Notes: generated from the letters alone by a model not told the origin. Shown: positions 9,893 through 20,770, counted from the first letter of the stretch. The stretch is DNA of 64,000 nucleotides from Trichobilharzia regenti (GCA_944472135.2 OX235265.1:88506984-88570983); one strand, 5' to 3'. Made by a program: numbers and translations.

Positions 9893-10392
9893 AGGTTAGG
9901 CATCGAGTGCTAGGTAAGCAGGGAAAATCAATCGACGAGGTTGTCAAGTTACATTGATTGAGATAGATGGTTAAGACATGTGTTATGCATAGATCCCTAG
10001 GCATCACCTTCCTCGACAGCATGCAATGTTGGCTGACATAGGATGGATCAGGTTGGGAACGAGCTAGTGGTGGTCAAACGAAAATATGAAATCAGTAGAT
10101 GAAATCCATAACAGTTTGAGCTACGTAGGGAGATGTAGAATTCTTGGTTGGGGTGCTCGGGATGGTAAAAGTCAATGTGATTGCAGACAATTGGTGATAT
10201 GGCCTAAAACTATATTGGTCTTTCACAGTACTATTTCTTTTGCCTCATATTTCTGTTTATTATCTCTCTCTTGAATCACTCTTTACTCTCTTCTCTTGTT
10301 TTGTGTGCTACATGGAGGGAGTGTGGCAACTCGAACTGTTGTACATCTGTACAAAGCTCTATGTTGAAACCATTCAGTCAGTCAGTCAGTTA
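9893..10392 (+). mobile_element. RTE-2 LINE 3' end
   Basis: Encodes in broken frames the C-terminal part seen more fully at 33.1-34.2 kb: a GHVL-type segment, HVGRCRxLGWGxRD-like residues (the clearest run reads LSYVGRCRILGWGARDGKSQ) and the 3' UTR block ggagtgtggcaactcgaac..gtacaaagctctatgt. It ends in a CAGT repeat at 10376-10390. 5' truncated. Confidence 0.75.
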
Positions 10393-10394
10393 GT

Positions 10395-11650
10395 CTAAGG
10401 TGCAATTGACTGAACATTTAACTACAAATATCTCCTTTTGCGTCTTTCATACAAATTAAAGATGAATACGTACGGAATTGCAGTATCGTTGTTTTTCAAC
10501 TTTTACCCAAACGTGATCACTGTATTTTCCGCCTCTCAAAGATAACATCGTCATCACATTCTTGTCTCTCCTCAGATGTCTTGATATTATACTAACATCT
10601 CATAAACGCGAACGAACAAGATTGTCAAATAAGAGATAAGACTTCATCATGACAACTTTCAGTATTTTTGCCAGTAGGCCTATTTCTAGATAAAGATACA
10701 TGCCATTCATCATTACCTTAGATTTGTTCGTATTGATCTCTCATTGCTTTTCGTTGTTGTTGACAGTGTTCTACAATGTGATCATCCACATCTACTTGTA
10801 TGTACAAATATGTGTGTATGTGTGCATTTCTGTTTTGTTGTACTGTCATGTATTTCTTCATCAGTGCACACTCTTGCTGGCTTATTTGGTAATTATCACA
10901 ACTGTTCGGAGGTGGGTTGGTGTATGCGTGTGTGTTTGTGGTGTTTATGGATGCGTGACACTCCTTCATCTATTTAGTCACTATGACCCATTAGATATTG
11001 ACCTATTTTATGTGATGCACACATAAATGTGAATAGATATATATGTGTACTCACTCATTATTCATTTAGCCAGTTAGTCGTCAATCAAACGCACATACAC
11101 AGGCTGTGCGTGTGTGATGAAAAGTCCTCTTAAAAATACTTCGTTGTTCCATTCATATTTTAAGTTTTAAACAATACCAATAGTGAGTGTGCTTGTGTGC
11201 AAAATGTACTTTTGTACTTTATGTGAAATATTCCGCTATTCTACTCATCCTATCTGTCTCTATATATCGACTGTCAATAATGTGAACAGTTGTGATTTAT
11301 TGATTTTTGTAAGGTTGTATGGTAATGTTCAGGGGTCAGAGTGTAGGGAGGTACACATTCTAAGCTGGTAGGTTTTTCATCGGTGGCCTACTTAAAACTT
11401 GGACTGCCTAAAACCTCCATCAATAATATTGATTACTATAATTTCTCTTATTCAGCTTCTATCAATCTAGTAAAGTATGATCTTAGTATTTAAAATATTT
11501 ACAACCTGCTCATTCTCAAATTTTTACTAAGCATGTGAATAAGCCCTATCCTCGATGACAGATTATCCCAATAGAACATTGGATGACCGTTCCTGAGTGA
11601 TGGTGTCATTGGTTCACAAAGTGTACTCCTGAACATTTTATATTTAGCAT
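10395..11650. other. No gene recognised
   Basis: AT-rich unique-looking sequence with TG/CA-rich patches (10800-11030). Short ORFs overlap on both strands and lack recognisable domains. Confidence 0.5.
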
Positions 11651-11660
11651 ATCATAATGG

Positions 11661-11910
11661 GTTAGAATTTAATCGGTGGATGGTGACTAGCAGTGGAATG
11701 CAGGATTGATGTACCAGATAATGGAGTCCCAAATAGGACGAAATGCGCATCAAGCTGGATTCCACCGCTAGTCACCATCCACCAATTAAATTCTAATTAC
11801 ACATGCCCAGACATCGTCGAAGTATCTGCACAAGAAGCCGGCTGACATGTCAACCTGAGACCGAGCAGTTCGGTTCAATTAGTCGATGGGAAAATCTAAA
11901 ATTCTATTAA
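11661..11910. mobile_element. Smalpha-like SINE fragment in fold-back form
   Basis: A short minus fragment (11661-11699) is the inverted repeat of 11760-11798 in the plus portion, which carries a damaged hammerhead and the typical 3' body (catgcccagacatc, acatgtcaacctgagaccga). The whole unit is bracketed by a perfect 10-bp direct repeat ATCATAATGG (11651-11660, 11911-11920), so both strands arrived together. Confidence 0.8.
11711..11765 (+). ncRNA. Smalpha-type hammerhead, damaged
   Basis: Stem-loop II GTCC-CAAATA-GGAC, GAAA and the stem III palindrome TGCGCA are intact. The first core strand reads ATAATGGAG instead of CTGATGAG, and AAG is inserted after the cleavage triplet. Smalpha satellite hammerheads are known from schistosomes. 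This copy should be inactive. Confidence 0.7.
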
Positions 11911-11920
11911 ATCATAATGG

Positions 11921-12015
11921 ATTGGTTTGAGCGCTTCAGGTCAGATAGAACTGTCTCACACGGCAGTGTACAGTCAATTGATCTTTATATTTGGAGATCC
12001 TGGACGAAGAGAAAA
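11921..12015 (+). repeat. Repeat G, copy 1
   Basis: Matches 49800-49915 by eye: ATTGGTTTG, TTCAGGTCA, CAGAAC...ACAGTCA, TGATCT, a TTTATATTTGGAGATCCT-like block. It is interrupted upstream by the Smalpha-like unit. Origin unknown. Confidence 0.55.
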
Positions 12016-12019
12016 TATC

Positions 12020-12380
12020 ATGGATTGTCTCAATTCCAGGAGGAACGGACGAGGATGTCAAATCGAGCGAGAATCGGGAAGGCGAGCGAGAAACACATTC
12101 ATCATCAACCTGAAACCAATCTGGAAATCTTCGTCACTCAGCCAGCATCAACAACAAAATTCGGTCTGATTTTCAATACAGACATCAAGTCAGTCAGTTC
12201 TTCTATACGGATAATAAACTTGGCGGGCGAGTGGGTCACAAGGAATATTTCCAACAGCCTGTTGCAGACATTTATCAACCAGCGACTATCTTCGCTGGAT
12301 CTATACTGAAGATCAATCAGATGGCCGGGCCGGAAAGAATCACCAACAAGAAACTATGGGAACAAACAAAAGGCCTACTA
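12020..12380 (+). pseudogene. RTE-1 (SR2-like) reverse transcriptase C-terminal remnant
   Basis: In shifting frames it encodes the end of a LINE ORF2: RMSNRARIGKASEKHIHH, then a KTKI..FNTD/NVKSV-like stretch, WVTRNISNSLLQTFINQRL, and in the next frame KINQMAGPERITNKKLWEQT. These match the linker between the polymerase and the C-terminus of RTE-clade elements. It carries at least one frameshift near 12235. A closely similar minus-strand copy is at 53.8-54.6 kb. It breaks into SINE-A sequence at about 12380. Confidence 0.75.
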
Positions 12381-12384
12381 GTGC

Positions 12385-12600
12385 TTGTTTCAGTGGCAAT
12401 GGTTGAATGGTCAACGAACTCACCACCTCGTAACTTGGAGAGGTGTCCGGTGGATTCATGGATACTCAATAAACTGCAAATTAGGACGAAACAGATGTCC
12501 GTCCAGTTGTAAACTCCCTGAAGATTTTCGATGCTTTTCTCACCAACTGTGTTAGGAATGTGTGATAAAACTTGAAACACAAATCAAATCCCTAAAGAAT
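12385..12600 (+). mobile_element. SINE-A, decayed
   Basis: TGGTTGAATGG A-box, remnants of the B-box region, AGGACGAAACAGATGTCC hammerhead 3' half and the tail (gaaacacaaatcaaatccct). The first core strand is lost. Confidence 0.65.
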
Positions 12601-13640
12601 AACACTTGGTAAAGAATGAGCTTCCTGTAATGGTGTTATCTCATATGAGAATAATATTGTACATAATTAGACTAACTACGCCTCTTAAAAGATATATAAC
12701 ACCATCGAGATTTGAAATTTCGAACTTTTATGTATACGAATAGCTTTTATCACGAGAAGATCGCCTTTAAAGGCATCAGATATTTACTAAACGTGTAAAA
12801 CTTGGACACTATGCCGGAGTGGTAGTATGTAATTCTATCAAGTTTGTTTATTTTAGAGAGATGACGTGTGGTGTGTGTGTGTGTGTGAACCAGTATTATT
12901 TACCGGACAATTTTTCAAACACACATTTTGTTGTTGATATACATAATCATGTCAACTAGTGTATGGAACTCAACAACTTTGAAACTTGATGGTTGTGGTT
13001 GTTATTGTTGTTCTTCTTCTCTTCCATTTGGCATTCTCGAGTGGGAGATGAATTTTACAGATGTGTCTGGGAAACACAGGTGTGTTAAATGATAATTATG
13101 ATTGCATGTGATCTCACTGCTAACTGATATAAACACAAAGCTTCAGATATCAATCTTTCTTTCTCTCCACTCCACTCTACTCCATACTGCTCTGTATTAG
13201 ATTTTATGACTGTCACTTTGTATCCCCTACTTATTGTATGCTTGTGTTTAACTGAATTTAGTTGCTAAATTATTATAACTGAGGGTTTCCAACCCACACA
13301 CCCCACGCCTTTTGATTTCCTTTCTTATTAAGGTTTACTTGTCTAGATTGAAATACGTCAGACTATAGGAACTATAGAATCCAGAGGGCAAAAATTATTT
13401 CAATGTATTGTAAACAAAACTGTAGAATGTGTTGCGGTTAGCTTTAGTTAACATTGTCTGCACACACAAAGTTTTAAAAGATTTTTTTTAATTACTTAAA
13501 TTAAAAACAGAATATCCTGAGCCTCACTCATTGTTCTCCCTGAAACAACTGGGGAATGTCTTTTATGCCCACCTACCCGGTGTATACAGCGGTACTATAT
13601 GTGTGATATAAAACTCTCCACATACTTCATTTGAATCGAA
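12601..13640. other. No gene recognised
   Basis: AT-rich, with a (GT)n tract at 12871-12886. Nothing else assignable. Confidence 0.5.
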
Positions 13641-13732
13641 AGATTGTAAAGTCTACTCGATGAGATGGAACCGCCTTTTAGTTCTAACAGATTTTTTCCT
13701 TAATTTAAGTGCAGACAGAACTTGGGCACTGT

Positions 13733-14433
13733 ATTATTATTATTTATTATATCCTTTAATTCTTAGAGGGACATAGGGCTTCAGCTGCGCGTCTCCATTG
13801 CGTTCGGTTTTCTGCCAACTTTTTCATCCCGCTCCAAGTCTACCCACATGCTTTCATCTCCTCTTCCTTCACATGACCTCCTCCAAGCCACCCTCTCACT
13901 GACGACCAACTTGCCGCTTCCCTTTCGGCCTGGTTCCACTCGTGTGATGGCTTGTCTAGTGATGCCACTTGATTGTTTCCTCAGCGTATGGCCAATCCAT
14001 CTCCATTTCTTTCTGCCTATTTGTTTCACAATCAGTTCCTGGTTGGTTCGCTCCCAGAGATCCCTCCCTGTTGCTGATCTTTTCTGGCCGGCCATCTGAT
14101 CTTGAGTATTGAGCGAAGACAGCTGTTAATGAAGGTCTGTAGTTTGTTTGAGATGCTCTTTATGACGCGCCAAGTCTCTGATCCGTATAGTAAGTAGCAC
14201 TGACTTCACATTGGAGTTGAAGATCCGGATCTTATTTTTGATGGTGATTGATGTTGACCTCCACACAGACTTGAGAGTAATGAAAGCTTGTCTTGCTTTT
14301 CTGATTCTGGCTTTGATATCCTCGTCAGTTCCGCCTGTAGTTGAAACGATGCTTCCCAGGTAGGTATGTAGAGGAGGTTGTTTCTTTTAGGTTCCTCCCA
14401 TTTATGCTAGCTGATTGTTGTTGTTGCTGTTGG
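13733..14433 (-). pseudogene. RTE-1 (SR2-like) LINE, 5'-truncated insertion
   Basis: The minus strand encodes LWERTNQELIVKQIGRKKW, RWIGHTLRKQSSGITRQAI and WRRSCEG..., the conserved C-terminus of RTE-clade ORF2. Upstream are NTNVKSV-like parts and remnants to 14433. Its 3' end is an AAT repeat (plus strand ATTATTATT at 13733). A perfect 12-bp duplication CTTGGGCACTGT (13721-13732, 14434-14445) defines the insertion, which interrupts repeat H. Confidence 0.85.
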
Positions 14434-14600
14434 CTTGGGCACTGTGGTAGAGTGTAATACCATATTAAATAAGTTTATCTGACACAACACGCAGTGATAG
14501 ATTAATAATAACTGGGGGAGACATTTTGAGCATAATTTATTCCTCCTCATAATCATATCACTGTATTCACATGGCTTCATAATTCGCTCTATATACTCTC
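14434..14600 (+). repeat. Repeat H, interrupted by RTE-1
   Basis: Together with sequence left of 13732 this forms a copy of H: cttgggcactgtggtagagt, an aagtttat block, a cgcagtgata block, ...gagcataatttatt and ctcataatcatatcac. H recurs at 23.3, 61.7, 63.5 and 63.8 kb. Confidence 0.65.
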
Positions 14601-16160
14601 CCCCCTGTTGTTTATTCCAATTTAATGTGTGTCCGATATGGGCGTTGTGTCATTTCGATTGCAAATGTTTAGTGTTGATTCGTGGAACAAAGATTCAGCG
14701 GTTAACCCCTCTCTCTCTCTCTCCACCTAACTGTATTACTTTTTAATACTGCCACTGTGTCCTCCCACCCCATTTTGTGATTCCATCCAAGTGGATGCAG
14801 TGCGATGACTGAGCTTTTCTCTAGGTTATTCAGCTTAGCTAGACGGGGCAATCATTTTTGATCTAGCTAGATTTTTATGTTCCAATAATCTGGTTAACCC
14901 CAATCTACTAGTTTGACCTATGTAATTGACCTCACAGTCACCACTACATAGTATTTAGTAAATTATATCAATTTTCTTAATTGGATCTATGGGATCCTTA
15001 ATCCGACAAAGTTTATCTCTGAGTGATTTGGTTGGTTAGTTGGTTAGTTTATATGCCAATCCTACGTAGGGTCCCTGATGTTCTTTCTATATATATATAT
15101 ATATATGTATATGGCAAAGGCTTTGAATTCTATACTATTTTTAATCATTTTCATTACTAATCTTATTTTTTTCCCATGGTCCTTCATCCATTTCTGAATA
15201 AATTCTGGTGAGTAGTTATTCACTAGTAATATTTCCCTTATTTGTTCAGTTTCATTGTTTAAGTCTTCTGGTTTACTAGTTAGACATTTGACTCGATTAT
15301 AGAGACATTTAACTTAGTCTATCTTTACCGATTCTGGATAGGATGAATTAAAGTCAAAGTATTTATTAGAGTGTATCGGTTTCCTATGAATGTTACCATC
15401 TAACCCACTTGTTTTCGTTTTATTTTACAGTCTAGTGTATAAGTCAGCTCACCCTGTTCATTTTCTAACTCAAAATTGACTTGGAGTTATATAAAATAAA
15501 CTTATTTAATATGGAATTAGATTTTTATTTAGTCTCTACTGCTATATATTACTAAAATGACTACTTACGGGGGTCTGTATATGACGTCTTTAATGACTTA
15601 CATTTCTTCTGTATCACCAATATGGTAAATATGGGTATTAATCATTAATCTTCAGCATGTTAGTTGTTAAAAGTATAACCGTGCTGGGTGTCTAAGATTG
15701 TTATGATTTCAAGGTGTGCAGACCACACAGTCAGTAGTATTCTCAGTGTTACATTAGCTGTTATCCCTGCTACACTGGGTTTTTTTGACGTATGTCGTAA
15801 GATTTCCTGTTTCGTGTAACATGGAAAGTGAAGCTTCCTTATGTGCCGCTTTTCTGCTGAACAGGCAAACCGATTTTACTACGCACGAGCCCACTCTCCA
15901 AAAAATCACACGAAGTTAACTCTAGTTCAAGGTTTCCGCGTCAGCTCCGATGAAACAAGTTACTCTCAACAACTACTTGCAATTCTATACATTCGGCAAT
16001 GCGCCACACCTCTTGTGTGTGTGTGTGTGTGAGGGCTACCTGGCTATCCAAATCTCGGTAAGTGGTGCAGTAGTGGAGTTTGAGCTCGTGATCCACCAGT
16101 TGGAAGTCAAGTGCCTAACTCAATGAGCCATAGTTCAAATCTGGTTATATATACCATATG
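14601..16160. other. No gene recognised
   Basis: AT-rich, with (CT)n at 14707-14722, (TA)n near 15090-15108 and (GT)n near 16016-16030. A short H-like motif lies at 15490-15520. No supported exon. Confidence 0.5.
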
Positions 16161-16164
16161 TAAA

Positions 16165-16378
16165 TGTCTATTCTGTTATTAGATGGTTAGAAGTAATCGG
16201 AAGGGAACCTAGCCAACCGACCTAGGTTTTTAGCTTCCTGTCACTCACTATTCAGCAAGATATGTCTGTAACCTTTAAGGATCTCATGTCCTCTCTGAGA
16301 TTTGAACCCTAGGGACATCCAGTTCTGCAGTCAGAGACATTACTACAGAATTCAGTCTGCACCATGACGCATGACGTT
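16165..16378 (-). mobile_element. SINE-E, minus copy
   Basis: 3' body, then stem III palindrome CCTAGG and a B-box complement GAGATTTGAACCC. The hammerhead core is disrupted. It stands head to head with the next copy. Confidence 0.7.
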
Positions 16379-16384
16379 TAGCTA

Positions 16385-16690
16385 CTACCTGGTCAATCAA
16401 GTACCCGAATAGCTCAATGGTGTAACGTCCCTTATTGCAGAACTGCGTGATCCGGTGGTTCGAATCTTAGAAGGGACATGAATTCATTCAAGATATTGGA
16501 TACGTCTTGCTAACTGGTGAGTGAGTGCCAACAATCACGAAACACAGTGTCTTCCTTCCGATAGACTCCAACTATCTAACAACCACAATTCAGTGTTCAC
16601 CACGATGGTGAGCCACCATCTCTATCTAGAATGGTGACCACATTGCAAACTTGACTGACAGAATTCAGTCTACACCAACACAATAAGGAC
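16385..16690 (+). mobile_element. SINE-E, near-full plus copy
   Basis: A-box-like TAGCTCAATGG, B-box GGTTCGAATCT, gaagggacatgaatt, hammerhead region (core CTGGTGAG, A6 to G; ...CAATCACGAAAC), the ctccaactatctaa block and the long 3' body ending cagaattcagtctacacc. It shows the whole SINE-E layout, about 300 bp. Confidence 0.75.
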
Positions 16691-16699
16691 TAGTCACCT

Positions 16700-17980
16700 A
16701 CCTACTATACCTGCTTTTCAATCAAAGTGAACATCACATTTGTTGGTCGTATGTAAGAATGTTAAAAATGCTTTCATCGCTTCTATATTCCAACTGAATG
16801 AATATTGATAATTATGAGCCTAGTAGTGAATGTGAATGGAGAAATATCCCTTGAATTATGTATGTTAGAGAATATATTCAGCCTATACAACTGCAACACA
16901 TTTATTCATCGAGGTCGTTATTATTTTAGGTAAAAACCATAGTAGTAAGTTGATTATAATAATGCATACTAACAAGATACAAGGCGTAACTGCGTTATTG
17001 GGGGGAATGCTCATTCTAGTTTCTAGTGCCCTGAGCACAAATAAATATGGTGAATAGCTGCATTAATAAATACATATATACATAGAGAGAAAGACAGCTA
17101 GTATGACAATAATTCAAATCGGTCATTCCTGTATTTACAAGTCATAGTAGTAGTGGCAGAAATGAATGAATGGATGGATGAATGTGACCTTATTCTGGCT
17201 CATATAAGAGGACAAGAACTTTTTTCCCACACTGAGTAATTTTCATGCCTCCCTCACCACCCCCTCTCCTGTGACGCTAGTGTTCTTACAGTTCAAGGTC
17301 ATCGTTATGGTATCACTTCTACCGCAGTCGATTGTGTACATTAGTGTTTAGTGTGTCTATTGATGTGAGTGAGAGATGAATAGATGGAAAATTGACCTAA
17401 GTGTGTGCGTGTGTGTTCAGCCTTAATCACATTGATTCAACGTTGGTATTTTCAAACATGCGCTTAAAACTAGAATGGTTTCCAACTGAGATAGATAAAT
17501 GAATACTCATCATATTAGGAATGAATGTTTTTTATCGATTAGTTGAGTGAGAAGTGATCTCTCTCTTGATAATCATCAACTTGTTGAACCATACAAAATA
17601 TAGTGGACGCGTGAAGTAGTAGGCAAACAAATTAAATTCGAGAATATCTGCAGATAATCAATACTACCTACATGTTAGGCTTTAAGTCACAATTGTTATG
17701 CGGTAGCCTTTTTCACTATTCTGTTGCTTTATTTGATGATGATGGTGATCTATGCGGTGTTAACTTGAACCAAATGGTCCAGTAGTCAAACCATCAATGA
17801 AGTGTTGGACTGTTAAACTACCCTATTCAGAGTAGACAACAACATAAAAATCATCCACATTGAGCTACATGCCTTCTCAATTCTTTAGCAGTGGGCTTCT
17901 AACTGGACGTCCCGTCTGTATACGTTTACATTCGTAAATTCTTTGTGATTGCAGTTATCTCGTTGCCTCAGTTATTGAGG
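16700..17980. other. No gene recognised
   Basis: AT-rich unique-looking sequence. No repeat family or coding exon that I can support. Confidence 0.5.
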
Positions 17981-17984
17981 CTAT

Positions 17985-18800
17985 TCGATACTGATATTTC
18001 TTTGGGTTCCGAGTGGAACACAGTGCTTCAGCAGCACATCTCCATTTCGTTCTGTTCTCTTCAGTCCTTTTTAGCTGGCTCCACGACCGCCCATAAGCTT
18101 TCATTCCTTCCTCACATGATATCCTCCATATTAGCCTCAAAGCCACCTCCAAGTCATCGTTCCTCATTTGCATTCCTCTCGATGGCTAACTTTATGCTAA
18201 GCTATCTCCTCAGTGTGTATCTTATCCATCACCATTTTCTTCCATGTATTTGTTGCGCAATAGGTTGTTGGTTGTTTCATTTGAAGACTTCCTTTCTGAC
18301 CGGCCATCTTATCTTCAACATCAAGCAAAGGCATCTGCAGATTTTCACATCGATTTCAAAATAATGAGCGTCTGTCTTATTTTTCCTATCCTGGATGGCT
18401 TTAACATCCTCATCCGTAGTTGAAACGATGCTGCCCAGCTAAATAAGCGAAAGAAGTAGTCTCTTTCAAGTAATTTCCGTTGATAATGATTGATATTTGT
18501 TGCTGTTGGTCTGCGGATATCTCTATCATCTCTGTCTTTTCTATATTCACCTGAAGTCCCTGTCTTTGCTGTCTGCCTTTTCTGCCAACTAGTTGGATTT
18601 TGTCTGTAGATCGTCAAGTTTGTGTATGACGCTAGACATAAATCATCCACAAAGTCCATATCTTTTTATCGATCCGACTTATTCTTGTCTTCCTCTACTC
18701 CCCATTCATAGAGAATGCGGCATAATCCAGTTCACTACAATTAGCAACATAACCGATGTTACTAGATAGCCTTGTCCTCTGTCAAAGCAAAGGTTAATTG
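17985..18800 (-). pseudogene. RTE-1 (SR2-like) LINE with palm-domain remnant
   Basis: Minus strand from about 18800 down: a DFVDDLCL motif near 18630-18660 (the FADD catalytic box with A to V), a thumb/linker region with broken frames, then the C-terminal block and 3' end near 17985. It extends further 5' than most RTE-1 copies here. Multiple frameshifts and stops. Reverse transcriptase remnant, not functional. Confidence 0.75.
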
Positions 18801-19074
18801 TTTTGGTTTGTTTCCGATTCCCTAAAACTCAGGCGTATCCAGTTTTCTTCAAAAGGTTGTTCAGCAAAGTAATCGACACTTCATAATATTGTGATGCATA
18901 GTTTTGTAGGGGAAATATAAAAGCTTCACTCTCTTAAGTTTTGCATAAACGTTGAAAACTCCACGGGATATACAGTTCAGTACATCCAATTTTTGAAACT
19001 ATTCAACTAACATGTTGTATTCTACTCTGGTGGACAGATAAGTATTATTAAATTTTATAACTCACGGTAAAACG

Positions 19075-19704
19075 AGGATTAATACAAAGGTCTTGAAGAT
19101 AGAATACGTAGACTTATAACAACACAAGATGACCAGCGAAAAGAAATAAACGTCTTTTTCAAAATATTACTCCACAACATATACCCAAGAGAATTTATCA
19201 AAGATAATATAAAAAAAGAGAAAAAAGAGGGTAAAACCAGAGAACGACAAGAAGGAGGAAGGCAAAAAAAACAATCACAAAAATGCTACATCAGAGGCAA
19301 TTCGACAGTATTAGGATTCGCACCACGTTTAAACCGACGAATCTAATTAAAAATAAGATAAATCAAATAAAAGATCCCATAGAAATGATGAATAAAAACA
19401 ATGTGATTTACGAAATATCTTGTGCCGAGTGTCCGACCAAATATGTGGGTCAAACGTCCAGATCACTCAAAATAAGACTAACTAAAGGTCATTTCACAGG
19501 AGCACAAGCTTACAACAATTTCGAGAAAAATTCGTCTATAGCTGCACATGCATAGGACAAAAACCACAATATCGATTGGAACAATAGTTGTATTCTGAAA
19601 ACTAATATGAACAAATGGAAAGGTAGACTTATAATAGAATCTATACTCATCAAGGTCACACTGCATGCATGTAATAAAGATGACTCAACAGCATAACTGT
19701 CAAT
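19075..19704 (+). pseudogene. Penelope-like element: GIY-YIG endonuclease remnant
   Basis: Upstream it reads ILLHNIYPREFIKDNIKK, like the connector after the PLE reverse transcriptase. Then 19397-19500 encodes VIYEISCAECPTKYVGQT followed by SRSLKIRLTK, the GIY-YIG motif with the Cys pair typical of PLE endonucleases (Y..G spacing, catalytic Arg after GQT). A stop follows AAHA. PLE sequence resumes after 20170, because a SINE-A pair is inserted at 19719-20155. No RT palm visible; 5' truncated. Confidence 0.85.
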
Positions 19705-19800
19705 AATCTGGAATTTAAGTGTTGGTTTATAGGGATTTGATTGGTTTCAGGATTTCATCATGAGCTGACATTAGTTAGAGAACCATTGGAAAACCTGGGA

Positions 19801-19846
19801 GTACTGGACAGCTGTTTCGTCCTAGTTTGGGACTCTTCAGCTGTAC
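19801..19846 (-). ncRNA. Hammerhead ribozyme of SINE-A1, best preserved
   Basis: Minus strand: 5' arm GTACAG, core CTGAAGAG, stem-loop II GTCC-CAAACTA-GGAC, GAAA, stem III CAGCTG, cleavage triplet GTC, 3' arm CAGTAC. The core is canonical (position 7 is free), stem II has four Watson-Crick pairs, and stem I has one mismatch in six. The tiny stem III (A-U, C-G with an AGCU loop, or a palindromic dimer) matches known type I minimal hammerheads. Likely the only copy here with a fair chance of self-cleavage. Confidence 0.8.
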
Positions 19847-20052
19847 GCAGCAGTGGGAAGTCGTGACCAGTAGGGTGCAGCGGGTCGGGTGTGAGGACAA
19901 ATACTCGCCGAAGACATTGGCTAGCGGTCGCGCTATGTCGTGAATTGGCAGAAGTTAGAATTCAAGGACCATTGGATCGGGTCCCAGTGGCTTAATGGTA
20001 TACGAGCTCGCCTTGTAACCGGAAGGTCCTGTGTTCGAATCCCGGTGGGTGC

Positions 20053-20101
20053 GTACTGCTGAAGAGTCCCAAACTAGGCCAACGAAACAGCTGTCCAGTA
20101 C
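20053..20101 (+). ncRNA. Hammerhead ribozyme of SINE-A1, stem II disturbed
   Basis: Perfect stem I (GTACTG/CAGTAC), core CTGAAGAG, GAAA, stem III CAGCTG and GTC cleavage triplet. The 3' side of stem II reads GGCCAAC instead of GGAC (three extra bases), which weakens the stem. Activity uncertain. Confidence 0.7.
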
Positions 20102-20169
20102 TCTCAGATTTTCCAATGGTTCTCTAACTAATGTCAGCTCATGATGAAATCCTGAAATCTGGAATTTAA

Positions 20170-20340
20170 TTCTGGATACACCAAAATAAATGGGCAAGAA
20201 AGGAAAGAACTGTATATATGAGTACAAATCATAAGTGTGTGAATTAAAGAAACAAAACAGTTCCAACCGCTGATGTGTGATCACGGGCAGTAATTTTGCT
20301 ATAAATATAACCAAAAAACAAAAAACAACTTATCATTGCG
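20170..20340 (+). pseudogene. Continuation of the Penelope-like fragment
   Basis: Sequence resumes after the SINE-A pair with the duplicated target. Reading NNLEFNSGYTKIN across the repaired junction is consistent with the PLE C-terminus, but the assignment rests on continuity, not on a motif. Confidence 0.45.
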
Positions 20341-20429
20341 TGTAAACCACTGAAATATAATTATACTTTATTTGATCTATTCCACAATGCTTAAACTTTT
20401 TACTGATATTAACTTATAAGTGTTTTCAA

Positions 20430-20770
20430 TTGCTGGTTTGTAAGGATTAGATTTGTTTTGGCGAGTTTAGTCACGCATTGATATCAGTTAGAGAAATATT
20501 GAAAACCAGCATCAGAGTACTGGACAGCTGTTTCACTCTAGTTTGGGAATCATCGGCAGTACGCATATACTCCAGTTCAAACCCAGTATACTAATCAACC
20601 AGACCGGATTTAATGGCTTGCCTTTTAACCGGAAGATCCTGGGTTCGAACAACAGTAGGTGCGTCCTGCCTATGATTCTCAAACTAGGATGAAACAGCTG
20701 GCTGTCCAGTACTCCCTGTTGGTTTTCAATGGTTCTCAAACTGATATCAATCCGTAATCAACTCATTAGT
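20430..20770. mobile_element. SINE-A2 inverted pair
   Basis: Minus copy (tail ctggtttgtaaggattag, hammerhead region, decayed head) joined at about 20605 to a plus copy with B-box GGTTCGAACAA and tail. Hammerhead cores read CCGATGAT and CCTATGAT, with TGAAA in place of CGAAA. Stem I arms persist in the minus copy. Confidence 0.7.

Larger units (their letters stand above)
19719..20155. mobile_element. SINE-A1 inverted pair, one insertion with 14-bp duplication
   Basis: A 5'-truncated minus copy (tail and hammerhead, to about 19850) is joined head to head to a complete plus copy (body from gggaagtcgtgacc, tRNA-like head, hammerhead, tail). A perfect 14-bp direct repeat AATCTGGAATTTAA (19705-19718, 20156-20169) brackets the pair, and PLE sequence continues on both sides. 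The plus head has A-box TGGCTTAATGG, a CTTGTAA anticodon-loop-like segment (as in tRNA-Thr UGU) and B-box TGTTCGAATCC. Confidence 0.9.

Noticed and set aside
10700..11026. Overlapping ORFs on both strands, some rich in Cys/Val
   Set aside because: Generated by TG/CA-rich sequence; no homology recognised.
11917..12309. 130-codon ORF as a host gene
   Set aside because: Its sequence is the RTE-1 LINE C-terminal remnant plus repeat G; a similar copy lies on the minus strand at 54 kb.
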